DNA from: Bathynomus jamesi | Taxonomy: Eukaryota; Arthropoda; Malacostraca; Isopoda; Cirolanidae | DNA: 64,000 nt | Assembly: GCA_023014485.1 (NCBI GenBank) | Contig: JAJOZX010007507.1 | Location: 62,001-126,000, forward strand | Reading direction: 5' to 3' | Shown: piece by piece, positions 9,001 to 20,509 of the stretch | Numbering within the stretch: the first letter of the stretch is position 1 | Layout of the letters: each line of letters begins with the position of its first letter | Translations under genes and position numbers: made by a program | Notes under the pieces: generated by a model | What the model was told of the DNA's origin: nothing | What the model saw: the letters and a program-made list of their open reading frames with translations, nothing else | Databases searched by the model: none

Positions 9001-10365
9001 TCAGGGCTCCAATAAACCTTAGCCCCCCCCCTGGCCTAAACCATTAGAGGTACAGTAAAACTAAACATACCTTACAAAAAAAGAATTTAATCCTGCATTT
9101 AATGAGAAACAATTAAAACTTGGTGTTCCCGCCATTGGCTTCCAAGACAGCCTGAATTCGCTTTGGGTAGCTTGCCAAAAGTGACGTGAATAGATCTTGA
9201 TCGTTACGCAAATTTGCTAAAACAGTTTCAATATGTTGCGTCATTGTATCCTTCGAATCGATTTGCTGCAGGTTCTTGAAACAAGAGACATTCAACCTTG
9301 TCCTTTATAACATCCAATGTGTTCACAGACGTTCAGGTCAGGAGAATTTCCTGGCCATTCCTCATTTCCAAAGAAATCGATCTCATGGTTCCGCAACAAC
9401 TGTTGAGTGGCTAATGCCTTAAAGCAGGGGCCTTATCGTGCAGAAGTGTGACCTGATCGACATCCATAACATTGTTTGGGTTTCTTAGAAAAGGAATGAC
9501 ATGCTGGGATAGAATAATATCACGAAAATACTGTCCATCCCAACTCACCATTTGGCTTCAGCACCCACATGAGCTTCTTTGCAGTGAACAAAACAAACAC
9601 ACCAACAGTCTGGACTTTTTAATAATTCGCGATAATGTTCATTGTCATCGATTTCATCTGGTGTTGTGGCCCACACTCGATAATTTTGGTAGTTAGGCCG
9701 ATACGTAAACAAAAAATTCATCGGAGACAGCTAAATGCATGAAATCATCCACATCCCAATCTTCAAGATAATGGGCAAACCACATTCTGTCATCGATGTT
9801 AAGTTGAGTTGAGTTTTTCTTGGCTTTGGAAGTTCATGCCAAGGCTTTAAACCTTGCCTATGACGGTACAGTCGAATGATCTCACCACTAACGATCTTTC
9901 CTCTCAACACTTCGATCTCTCTAGAAAGTTTAGCACAGCTGTTTTTCCGCTTACGCGTACCGCTTTCAATGATGTCCTTTGTTTCCTGAGAGAGTGGCAA
10001 ATTTGGGCGCCCAGATTTGGTTGTATCCATCTCACATTCATCCAAAGTTTTATTCCAATTTCTTTTGACGAAGTCCTCACTTCTTCGCAACTTTTTGGCA
10101 ACCCATGAACGTGTTATAAAGGTGGCTCCAGCATCACGAGCTTCCCGAAATGTTATTGCTCGTATGCGATCTATCACACGTTGCCTCTCCGAATCACCAA
10201 TTAATTGAGAAGCCATTATATTATCACTTTATCAGCTAGAGTAATTTTAATACCTGCAATAAATAAAGAATTTTATGTATTTTTATAATCACTAAAAACT
10301 ATTTCGATATAAGTAAACATGTAAGCTGCAAATGGGGGGGGGCTAAGGTTTTTTTGAAACCCCCT
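9001..10365 (-). mobile_element. Tc1-like transposon nested in the mariner element
   Basis: Ends are inverted and C/G-rich: left TATCAGGGCTCCAATAAACC (8999-) and right, reversed, TATAAGGGGGTTTCAAAAAA, both running into CCTTAGCCCCCCCC. TA dinucleotides flank the element at 8999-9000 and 10366-10367. It contains a degraded Tc1-type transposase on the minus strand. Length about 1.37 kb is typical for Tc1. Confidence 0.85.
9113..10216 (-). pseudogene. Tc1-like transposase
   Basis: Minus-strand frame from 10216 begins MASQLIGDSERQRVIDRIRA and contains a bipartite helix-turn-helix (SWVAKKLRRSEDFVKRNW, then SGRPNLPLSQETKDII) for about 110 residues. Later frames hold LAVSDEFFVY (first catalytic Asp), LLHDKAPA (second Asp) and a Pro-Asp-Leu-like motif, then the C-terminal segment ending LLASYPKRIQAVLEANGGN at 9113-9180. 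Several stops and frameshifts interrupt the middle third, so it cannot be active. Confidence 0.85.
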
Positions 10366-10460
10366 TATATTGACTGCACTTTAGTCCATTCAGCTACGTG
10401 AACCTGTTTTGGAGAAAAAAAAAAAATAGGAGGCATTACTTTTCAGCATACCTTCATATA

Positions 10461-11971
10461 CAGGGTATTTCACAACCGGTCTGCCGTACTTTGGTCGGGG
10501 GTGATTTGGGAGTGATATCGAGTAAAAAAGTTAATACAGCATCGGTGCTATTTCCAACCGTTACGGAGCTATAGACGTTTTAAGGGGCACGGAAAAAAAA
10601 TAAACGAGAGTATTAATCTGATGTAGTTATTGCTACATTTTATGAGATACACCTTATAAATGTTCAAATGTCCGTCTTGGTTTTCAATGCACAGCCTTGC
10701 TCGTTCCAAACAGAGTCCACTGCCCATTGAATCATTTCGGGATGTTCTCATACGTAAGCAGCGGCATCCATAATCCGACGCAAGAGTTCCTCTCTCGTTT
10801 GTACTTTGGTCTTGTAGACCATCTCTTTCATAAGGCCCCATAAAAAGAAATCTAACGGGGTTAGGTCCAGAGATCTCGGGGGGGGGGTCACGATATTGGA
10901 CCAGCACGACCAATCCAACGATTCCCGTACTGCTGATTCAAGTAATTTGTAACATGACGACCAAAATGTGGTGGCGCTCCATCGTGCTGAAAGAACATCC
11001 TGCCCCTTGTCTCCAAGGGCACGTCCTCCATCAAAAGCGGCAATTCGTTCATCAGGAAGCTCAGATAAATATCAGCAGTTAATCGTTGTTCCAAAATGAA
11101 CGGTCCAATCAGCTCGTCTCCAATTACACCGCACCAAACATTCACCGAGAATCACTGTTGAAAGTTTCCTTCAACGATACCGTGGGGATTATCGGCGGAC
11201 CACAAGCGGGAATTTCGTCTATTGTTAATGCCATCCCGAATAAATTGTGCTTCATCACTAAACAGTATGTGATTAAGAATTTGGCGAAGCATAACCATCC
11301 ACTAGCAAAATTGAACACGTTTATCGTAATCATCCGGTTGAAGAGCTTGCAGACGTTGCAAATGATAGGGATACAAACCCTCATCATGTATGGTTCGCCA
11401 TACACGCGATGCAGATTCACCAATTCGTCTAGAAATCCTTCGAACACTGGTAGTTGGGCTACGTTGTACAGGTCCAATATGCGCTCCTCCAAAGCAACGG
11501 GCCGTCGTGCTACAATCGTGGAACAATTGTCCCTGTTTCCCTTAATCTCTGGTGTGTGTCACTAAACACTTGCCTGTTCGGTATTCGGCAGTTCGGAAAA
11601 TGTCTTCGATATTCCTCAACTGCCGCTCTGCTGTTACCATCACAGAATCCATAAATGAAATGGATATCAGCGTATTCAGCGGGTGGAACTGTTGATTCAT
11701 TTTGATTATTCACCTTAACGTAACGCAGTGTCTCGTACCACAAATCAGAACCAACTGAAAGAAAAACTGAAGATTAGTAGTGGTAACTTCGTTAACTGAA
11801 ACTACCACCAGTGCTGCCATCTATCGAATTACACACAAGTAGGGATTTGTTGTTTGCACATCTTAAAACGTCCGTAGCTTCGCAACGGTTGGAAATAGCA
11901 TCTATGTTGTATTAACTTTTTTACTCGATATCACCCCCCAAAGTATGGCAGATTGGTTGTGAAACACCCTG
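10461..11971 (-). mobile_element. IS630-Tc1-mariner element with about 120-bp inverted repeats
   Basis: Left end CAGGGTATTTCACAACCGG (10461) and right end, reversed from 11971, CAGGGTGTTTCACAACCAA continue as inverted repeats for about 115-120 bp, including TATCGAGTAAAAAAGTTAA. TA flanks both ends (10459-10460 and 11972-11973). The left TA is also the right-hand TA of the preceding mariner, so the two elements abut exactly. It carries a reverse-strand transposase pseudogene. Confidence 0.9.
10600..11743 (-). pseudogene. IS630-Tc1-mariner transposase
   Basis: The minus-strand frame from 11743 contains [20 protein letters not shown] and [20 protein letters not shown], an N-terminal helix-turn-helix of the family. 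A frameshift leads to TTSVRRISRRIGESASRVWR and LYPYHLQRLQALQPDDYDKR, then FSDEAQF (first catalytic Asp), VWCGVIGDELIGPF, and FQHDGAPPHFGRHV (second Asp). The usual WPPRSPDL block is scrambled by a shift in a G run near 10880, with PVRFLFMGPYERDGLQDQ just beyond. At least three frame changes and one stop are present, so it is inactive. Confidence 0.85.
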
Positions 11972-11973
11972 TA

Positions 11974-13326
11974 TATGGACTTAGGATTTATTTCAGCCAA
12001 TACGTGTTCAGGAGTAAAGTACATTAAATTGCGAAGGTATCATTCCAATTATTGAATATTTGTAAAGGATTTTTATTTGTAGTCTGTGTAAAAAAATTTG
12101 TTTATTTAATCGAAGACTCGCTTTTCATTAATTTAAGTCGAAGTTTCGGAGTCAGAGTCTGTGTGTTGTATATGTTTATATTAATGCGTATGTTCAGTTG
12201 GTGAAACCGTTTTGACGGCCTTCCACTCGTTTAACATCTTGCATTCTTTGTACAACTCATCGTCTCCCTTCATCACTGCTAGGCTAAGTTTGTAACATTG
12301 TTTCCCAGACTCTTTCAATTCATTCTTCACCATCACTATAATCCCATCATGCAGTCGCGTTTCTCTTCACTTTATTTCGTACATACCCATACATCAAATA
12401 CTATTGATACTATGCATTCCTATTCTTTATACACATTCCACATATTCTGTACATCTCTTCCCTAAGAACTCGCTCTTCTCTTCTTCCATACTCCGTTCTC
12501 ACATCATTCGAATTCAGCCTTTCAATTTTGTAAGATGATTAAATTATGATAATCTTTTCCTGATGATGATTTGTCTCTGTGAGTCAAAGAAAAATTGGCG
12601 TAACGTTTGTAACCTTAGCAAACTTTTATGTTAGAAGTTTATATAGAATTAGAGGGTCAAGTTTGTGCCTATTAGGTGTATGAAGAATACTAAACAGTTT
12701 GGGGAATGAAAATAAATTTATGTAACAGTTAAGATGTTGAGGAAAACGTGAAAAATCATATACATTATTCGATGTTCCCCGTTTTACTGGGTTAGGAACC
12801 AAATTTAGAGCATAAATGTAAGGATTAGTCCTAGTTCCTATTGCAAATCACATTATGTCGTGGTTATCAGTATTGTAACGTTTATAACTGTAATAATTGT
12901 GATCAGAAACGTGTTTTGTAGGCCTGCTATTAAACTTTAAGGACTAATTCAGGGTACTTTCATACTTTCATTTTTAAAGTTTAATAAAGATTTGTAAATG
13001 AGGTAAGTTATGGTTTACATTAAAACTTGGAGTACTTTTTAATAGTACCCTGTGTTAATCACCATAACAGTGGGGATTGTGTATACGAAAAATGTATGGT
13101 TAGGTTATTACATATGAGAGTAAACTTTACTATGAATATAAACATTAATTGTTTGTCATGTTGAGTTTAGAAGTACTTTACGTTGCTAAGTATATAATAA
13201 CTCTACTAAGGAATGCAAAAATAATTTTGGTTCAATTTAATAAACCTATTTGAAGCATAATAATAATAATAATAATAAACAAACCTTTCTTCATCTTTAA
13301 TCCCTAATGATAATTTTTATTGACAG
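11974..13326 (+). other. Probable intron of the phosphatase gene; no exon seen
   Basis: AT-rich DNA without recognisable coding sequence. It ends with a pyrimidine-rich tract and TTGACAG at 13320-13326, read as the splice acceptor for the phosphatase exon. A short TAA trinucleotide run lies at 13258-13277. The upstream mariner cluster may lie in the same intron. Confidence 0.55.
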
Positions 13327-14567
13327 GCGAAGTTCCGAGCGAGTATGAACTGACGGGTATTGTGATCGCCATGAGACACGGAGACAGAGGCCCCTTCCAT
13401 GAAGTGAAAAACTTTACATCCATAAACTGTGGCTATAAAAATGCGGACACTCCACAATACAAAAATTACGTCGCCAACCTTCTTAATGTATCCAAAACGA
13501 ACACTTATATAAATTTTGTTGGCCCTTTTATGAAGTATCCTATTCTTCCAGCTCCTTCTAGATGCAGCACGGGTCACCTGACTCCCATGGGTGTGGCCCA
13601 GCACCTGCAGTTGGGGAAAGTTCTTAAGGCAATCTATATAGATAAAGTTGGCCTTCTCTCTCACCCGTGGGAGGTAGATGACATTGTTATTTATTCCACA
13701 AAATTTCGACGTACGTTTCAAAGTGCTTTGGCTTTCATTCATTCCTTTTTACCCACTTTTGACCTTTCTAACGTCCGGATGAAGGACGCAAAAGGCGTGA
13801 ACTTCTGCGGAGACCACTGTCGATGCGATAAAGCTGCCGTTTATGACAAGAAACATGAACTCGAGAAACACGAGTACATGAAGTCCCATCCGAGTGTCGT
13901 GAAACTCATCTCCGACTTGAATACGTTCGTAAAAGCTCACGAATACGACGATGATATAGGCAGTCCTTACGTCATGAGAGACGCGTTATTAGCCTACGCG
14001 TGTCACGGGGCCAAGTTGCCTTGCGAGAACGGAAAGTGCGTCACATTCGACGACTTATCGAAGCTTCTCTCGTACGAGGAATGGGAAGCGAAGCAAAAGA
14101 GGACTTCAAATCAAGTGAAGAGCGCCAAGCTGAACTCTTTCGGCTTTCTGAAGAACATTCTCGCTTCTATCGAAGGAATGATGGGAATTGGAAAGCCCAA
14201 AATCGTTCTATATTCGGGTCACGACAAATCACTAAATCATCTCTTGACCAGTCTCGGAGTATCTCATTTTCAAGCGCCTTTTTACGCATCCCGAATCATC
14301 ATTGAGCTTTATCACAACACCTCTGACCCGGCAGGTGGCGCCAGTTATAAGAAGAATTATCACTTTCGGGTCGTTTATAATGGGAAAGATATCACTAAGC
14401 AACTTCCATTTTGTAATATAAAAGTTGTCAAACACGTTGAATCGGGAAATGTTAAAATGAGCAGCATGAATTTGTGTTCAATTACCTCCCTCGAGAAATA
14501 CCTCAAACCACCTTCGTATTTTAAGGAATTTAACGTTAGCAGTTTTACTGCCGCGTGCGTGAAATGA
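13327..14567 (+). CDS. PXYLP1: 2-phosphoxylose phosphatase 1-like, terminal coding exon
   Basis: A 413-codon open exon of the histidine acid phosphatase (branch 2) superfamily. PXYLP1 removes the 2-phosphate from xylose in the Golgi glycosaminoglycan linker, which is family knowledge. The catalytic N-terminal motif is VIAMRHGDRGPFH near the exon start. The partner motif is LYSGHDKSLNHLL, about 290 residues later. CSTGHLTPMGVAQHLQLG, YSTKFRRTFQSALAF and the cysteine cluster FCGDHCRC are typical of the PXYLP1 branch rather than lysosomal acid phosphatases. The exon starts after an AG acceptor at 13325-13326 and enters mid-codon, so the TTG at 13320 is not a start. The N-terminal signal-anchor must be in an upstream exon outside the recognised sequence. 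TGA at 14565-14567. No stops, so the gene looks intact here. Confidence 0.88.
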
Positions 14568-17500
14568 ACTACCTATTATAAAAACCTTTATTGACATTCC
14601 TCTAGTCATTTTTAGGCTGAGTTTTATTCGCCCCTCACAACTCATTATTACTCTTACGCGTTTAATTTTTGTTTTATTTTAGGCATACGTTACGATTTTA
14701 TTCTTCTAAGTTCACTTATGTACTGAGTAATATTTCCAAGTGTGAGAATACATAGGCTTATTAATTTTAGAGAAAAGGTTGGGTAGGCCTGGAATGTGCC
14801 ATTTCTCGTTTTTCATCAGTTGTCATGTGAAGTAATCACGAGAGGAAAAAAAAATAAAAAAAAAGACTCATTCAAGAGAAAATTAATTCATTAAAGTCTA
14901 TAACTTCGACGAGAAAGTCTCTGCCTTTCTTAACAATTATCAAAAGTTGTTTTCTGAGACTTAAAACTTTTAACAAATTAATTTTCTCGTATGGGATTAT
15001 TTTTTTTCTCCGTCATCATGTTCCCACGCGATTGCGCGAGTTTTAATAATGTAAAGATGAAAATAGTTTGAATTTAGGGACAATGCGAACTTTACCTTAG
15101 TGAGATTTCTTAATACTTTTTCATTTTTCTCATTCTTTTTTTTTAATCAAATACCAGATGAGATCAGTTGAATTTATGTCCGTTTAATTGATTAAATCTC
15201 GAGAAAATAATTGTGATACGAAGATGGAACCGAGAATAATAATAATAATAATAATAATATCGAGAAAATATCCGAAAACGCGTAAAAATTCTTCAACAAA
15301 CAAAGGCTTTTTTGAGAAATTTTATAAAAATTTTGTAATCTTTCGACTAAAATGGGTTAGTTTGTTCCAAACATTGGGAGGAATAATAAGACAATATTTC
15401 CGCTTATCCATAACCAGTTTAGTATTTACTATACAAAATGGTTTACGATGTTTAGGGAACTAGGATGAGAGAGAACGTGTAGGAAAAAGCTATAGGAATC
15501 CAACTAAACTTACGAAATCCGTTAGTAAACTCGTCCTTCATCGTGGATATTATTTTTAATTTAGATTGCTACTAACATTCATAGGGCGTTATCACCTAGT
15601 TTTCACTCTAGATTTGAATAGATTTTTGACATCTCGCGTTCTGATATTACTTTGTTCAAATTTGTTGCTTCAGTTTTGTATATTACAACAACGTTCGTAT
15701 TATAATATTCCCGTACTTTTTTGTTATAGGAGGTATTTTAGGTATTGTTCAATTGTAGCGGCTCATTTTTATTTTCACGATAGTTAGCTTTGTAGGTAGT
15801 TTTTAAGTCATTGTCTTTTATATACTCAATTTATGCGGGATACAGTGAAAGTTTTCAATTTTAACGTAAGGAGAACATTAGCTACTATTCCTTCCTTATT
15901 GAAAGTTGGAAATGAGGTTAGTAACTCATTTCTAGTGATGATTATTATTCTGATCTGGATTTCCGAATTCGCGAGCTCCGACGGTCATCGGGAAGTAGGT
16001 TGTGGGTAATGCGATCTTGTCCCGCGGTATATAACGTTTTGTAATTGAGACCATGTTGATCGTATTTTTTAAGAAAATTACTCGCTCACCACTCTTAAAG
16101 CTCACTTCAAAGTTGTACGACACAATGGAGTGCGGACGTAAGTCAAACGCAATGGCTCAAACCTAATCTAAATAAGTGGATACTCTGTTTTAGTAAATTT
16201 TATAGCCCAGACAACTTTGTATACTTGAAATTAGATGTTAATTACTTATATATATAATGTATATAGTATGTATTTAAATTACATTAGTCTAGTATGATAA
16301 TGTTATCTTTTTAATCTCTAAACCAAAGAAGCCCCTTTTGCGAGGGCTTAGGAGTAGTGATAATTCAAACAGATTATTCTGCCAATTGGTCACTCGTATA
16401 TATTTTCTAGTCATCCCCCTTTTATTTAATTACATTCCCGTTTCATAGTTAAAAATATTTTACTATTTTTGTTTTTCTTTAAATTCCTAAAGTTAATGTT
16501 AAAGAGAAGAATCTTAATTGCTCACGTCATCCGAGAAAAACAAAACGAAAAAACTAGTTTTTAAGTCTGTATTTAAGTATTTGTTGGTAGTCTCTCTTTT
16601 GTGTGTGTTTATCAACGCACAAAAGGTTTATCACATTTTAAGTAGGACCACTATTTTCTTTCTTAATAGTATACATATTAATAGTCCGTCTACGCCTCAT
16701 ATATATATTTCATACACTTAAACTAAATGGGAAAAAAACCAATGTGGCTGTCGTATTCTGCTTCACATTCAGAATCCATGGACGAATGAATGTGAAGTTC
16801 CATTCAAAATCTAATTGTCTCGAGAGTTTAGATTAAATCCTAAATTTTCATTGGTTCAAATAGTGTTTAAACGTTATTTTCGGCATTTTTTAAGCCAAAC
16901 GCGATGGACGATTAATGGTTGTATTTAAGTTTAATTGTAGAGTAATAATTTTGGTAAAATGACAAAAAGTGTATATCCAATTGTATTACTTCAAATTTGT
17001 ATTGCTGTAAAGTTAATTTTTTTTGTATCAGTTTTATTTGAATAAATTTGTAGAACGTTTACATATTTCTGTTGACTGTAATTTTTGATGGTGTTAATGT
17101 TTTCTAATTTAATTAATGCATTTTAGAAATGGCTGTTTAGAAGCAGTGGTTACGGTTTGAATAAGTAAGACCGAAATGGATTCGTTATGTCGCGTGCCAT
17201 AGATCAAATTTTTCATTATTTGTTAAAGATAGGTCAGTGGCGTGATTGAGAATTGAGTACTTGCGTACGTATTTTAGTTGTATTTAGTCAATGAGTTGTT
17301 CGTGATTAATAATTAGAAGTACCCGTTCTAATCGTTTTATCACGTACCTTTTGCCAGATAATCTCTAGCTGCACCGGGAGAATTGAGTCCGATACTAAAA
17401 TGTACCATAATTGAACTTGTAACAAAATTGTTTATTTCACTACATTTGAACAACATGAATGCACTCGGGCCTGTTGGGTTGTAACGCCAGGATTTCTCTC

Positions 17501-18978
17501 TCAAAATTTATAAAACTACGGATATCGTTTTAAATTTTCGCCTCAATTTAACGTGCTACAAATTAATATCGCAGTTGGGCTTCAGCTTTAGTACTCCTTT
17601 CGCAGCCTCAGATTCTCTGCTTTTACTACTTATGAGTCTAAAAAACTTCTATGCAATATATTTTATAAGAAACTACAAACAATTCTACGTATTACAACTT
17701 CAATCAAGGAACTTTAAATCTCAGGTTGGTGTTACTGTTGTAAATCAAAATGTATTTTCAAAGGTGAACCACAAAAGAGGAAAGTCCTCAGACTGTCATT
17801 TTGAATCTTAATTTTTTAATAGTGACTCTTGAGAGACGTTTAATTTGTATGAAGGTTAAATGTTTTTCTTTCCAAATACATTAGCGTCCCTCCGTATTGT
17901 ATTTACGTTAGTTTAACGAGTTTAACATTTGTTGTAGCCGTTTTCGAACTGTATATTAATTAATTAATAAAAAATACATTACGATTTCTTTATAAATTAT
18001 TTTCATCAAAATGATGGAATGCTTTTCATTAGAATACAATATTTTTATTTATGGCCACTTTACTTCTGACCTAATTGCTTGTGCCTAACAATGGAAACTC
18101 CTGTTACTTTGAACCCTTTCATCAGCTTAGACCTGACCTATACCTACGTAACCTTTAGTATCCGGTAGCTGCAGATCTGTCGCGAAGGGTACACCCCCAC
18201 ATCAATACTAAGATTAAAGTAATTCGGGATACAAAAGGTTAATTTAATCTCATCTCGAGTGTATTTTCTATCCTCCAATTTGTTCATGGAATATTTCAAC
18301 GAGAATTCAGTGTACGCCTACGTTCTATGAGATTTATTGCTATTCATTGTTTTGTGTTCCTATCGTTTATGAAACTAATAATAACATAATAAATTATTAT
18401 AGTAATAATGACTTCCATTTTTAAAATTTCAATTTTTTTTTTTAGTCTATGAACGCTTTGCTTGGGCACAAAGCTAATAATAAATGTTCGTGTCAATTTA
18501 GCGAGTCTTTGTTTCAACGAGTTACAATTTCAAATTTTGTAAACTAAGGTAGGGAAATAGACGAGGCATCGCTTCTTGAATACAATGTAGATGATACAGA
18601 CGGAAGATGACACAAAATGTTACCACTACTTCGTTTAACTCCTAAACTGAAGCCTGATACTCGTGAAGGCGAGCTAGTGAAACGGCTTTTGGAGGTGGTT
18701 TTTAATGGATGGTATTGGGACTCCGTGGAACGCTTAAAAAATGATTGATTTTTGAAGATTTAAGTTATTGCTCGCAATTATTATTTTTCATTACATTCTT
18801 ATATTTTTGGCGCATTCACGATTCTGCTTCCGTTTACCGACGATCAGTAACGAGAAAGTAAAAGTTTTTCGATTCCATCCAGGTTGTCCTAATAAATTCG
18901 GGGATCGAGCTGTAATTTGGATCCCGATAGTTGTTTCCTGGAAAACAGAAATGGCAAAAATTATAGTTGAAGTGTATA
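14568..18978. other. AT-rich spacer and possible 3' UTR, no gene seen
   Basis: Follows the phosphatase stop codon. AATAAA occurs at about 17039 (TTTGAATAAATTTGTAG), but no site can be tied to the gene. Poly-A and poly-T tracts are frequent. An AAT microsatellite lies at about 15235-15260. The small open frames here show no family resemblance and no codon bias. Their composition matches the surrounding spacer. Confidence 0.5.
15235..15260. repeat. AAT trinucleotide microsatellite
   Basis: About eight consecutive AAT units, inside spacer. Confidence 0.9.
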
Positions 18979-20062
18979 TCAGGTCATCCATAAGTAATGT
19001 CGTTTTTTACGATAGATTAAGTTTAAACTACTCCTGCTCGGTTTAAGCATAAATTTTCCAAAGGTTATATCTAAGAGATCTATCGTGTTTCGCTACATAC
19101 TTTACAGACCTTGATCAGTGAAGACGTGTGTTTTGCTTTATGTGAACCCCTCATAAACATGGTGGTATCAGAAGAGCATATCAGGTATATAATGCTTTAC
19201 GAGTTCAAAAAAGGGAATAGTGCTACTGAAGCACCGCGAAATATTCAGGAAGTTTATGGCAACGATATTCTGCATGTGAGGAAATGTCAAAGATGGTTTC
19301 AAAAGTTTAGGAATGGTAACTGCTGTTTGACAGATGCAGTACGCTCCTGGAGTCCCTGCTGAGTTTGATGATGACCTGCTGTTAGCCGCACTTGAAGAAG
19401 ACTGTTCAACAACTGTCGAAGAATTGGCCCAAAAACTCAATTCATCCCTGTCCACCATCCATCGACATTTGCAACAACTCGGGAAAGTGCCTAAGTTAGG
19501 AAAATGGGTGCCACATGAATTGTCGGTCGACAATCTGAGGGTGCGGGTAAACATTAACACAGCTCTTCATTCCCGTGAACTCCAAGATCCGTTTTTGCAT
19601 CGTTTAGTGACTGGTGATGAAAAGTGGATACTGTACCAGAATGTTAAGCGCCGTCGACAGTGGGTTTGTACCGGAGAACCAGCGACACCACAGCCAAAAC
19701 CAAATCTTCACCCTCAGAAGGTGTTGCTTAGTGTTTGGTGGGATGAAGGTGGTGTAATACACTTTGAAACCTTACCACACAACCAAACAATCACCGCTCA
19801 AGTCTACTGTCAACAACTGGATCGATTGAACACTGCACTGAAAGAAGAGAAACCTTTGGTTAATCGGAAAGAAATCGTGTTCCACCACGACAACGCACGT
19901 CCTCATACCGCTCGGATCACTTCTGCAAAACTTGAGTTGCTTGGGTGTGAAAAACTTCCACATTCTCCATATTCTCCAGACCTTGCGCCTTCAGATTATC
20001 ATCTCTTCAGGAGTCTGCAAAACTATCTTGACGAGAAACAGTATACTACTTTAGATGACCTG
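18979..20062 (+). mobile_element. Mariner element, 3' end cut off by LINE copy 2
   Basis: The left terminal repeat TCAGGTCATCCATAAGTAAT starts at 18979 after TA and resembles the known mariner end (GGTCATCCATAAGTAATGTCG type). A nearly complete transposase gene follows. It stops abruptly at about 20062, where GC-rich LINE sequence starts. The missing transposase C-terminus and right repeat are not found downstream of the LINE, so the LINE insertion was accompanied by loss of the rest or the sequence was later deleted. Confidence 0.85.
19159..20062 (+). pseudogene. Mariner transposase (DD34D), C-terminally truncated
   Basis: Start ATG 19159 gives MVVSEEHIRYIMLYEFKKG, an HTH_48 domain, through CQRWFQKFRNGNCCLTDAV. 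One frameshift at about 19345 moves to the frame with PAEFDDDLLLAALEEDCSTT and the second HTH. The catalytic core is clear: LVTGDEKWILYQN (first Asp), IVFHHDNARPHTA (second Asp) and YSPDLAPSDYHLF (third Asp), with the 34-residue spacing expected for mariner. The protein ends at KQYTTLDDL, losing the last 40-50 residues of the family. Apart from the frameshift and truncation it is well preserved. Confidence 0.92.
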
Positions 20063-20064
20063 CA

Positions 20065-20094
20065 CCCATTGGCCACACCTCTGTGGCCAATGGG
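20065..20094. repeat. Perfect 13-bp hairpin at the LINE/mariner junction
   Basis: CCCATTGGCCACA (20065-20077) and TGTGGCCAATGGG (20082-20094) are exact reverse complements with a 4-base loop. It lies at or next to the 5' end of LINE copy 2 and could be a structured 5' UTR element of the LINE. Confidence 0.85.
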
Positions 20095-20431
20095 GGAATG
20101 CATCTTCCTCCGATGCAAGGGCTTTCTCTGCCCCTCGTGGACCATTGGACCCGTTTGGGGACCCGGCTGACTTCCTACCCTCCTACTTATATTTCCCTCC
20201 CCTCCTTTCCCCAACTCTTTCTAGTTTTGTTTTTTCCTCCCTTCCCTGCCATCTTTCACCTCGCATTGGATGAGTGTGGCCGCCTCGTAGGCACGGGGAT
20301 TGAGAATGGGTGTATCTCCCCTGCGTGACATCTATTAGCGGTGGGACCGAGTGAGCCCACGATTCGCCTTTCCCTTGTTGGAGTCGGTGGTGGCTGGAAG
20401 CGCGCGGGGGATGAAAATTCTCCATGTTTGC

Positions 20432-20477
20432 TATGGCTTCTTCTTCTACTCGGTTAACAACTTCCGCTTCTACTCGG

Positions 20478-20509
<32 letters not shown>

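Larger units (their letters stand above)
8590..10458 (-). mobile_element. Mariner-type element with HTH_48 gene remnant, split by a Tc1
   Basis: Inverted ends TATAAGAGGGAGTGCTG (from 8588) and TATATGAAGGTATGCTG (reading back from 10460) continue into AAAAGTAATGgCTCCTA on both sides, with TA at each junction. The element carries a reverse-strand start of a mariner transposase (8722-8927). It is interrupted by a Tc1-like element at 9001-10365, after which only about 95 bp of its other end remain, so most of its transposase is deleted. Confidence 0.8.

Noticed and set aside
13320..13326. TTG at 13320 as start codon of the phosphatase
   Set aside because: The bases form a splice acceptor (TTTTTATTGACAG), TTG starts are not expected in this context, and the family needs an N-terminal signal-anchor upstream.
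18860..18910. Additional mariner end (AGGTTGTCCTAATAAATTCG)
   Set aside because: It resembles a mariner terminus, but no partner end or transposase belongs to it; the element at 18979 has its own end.
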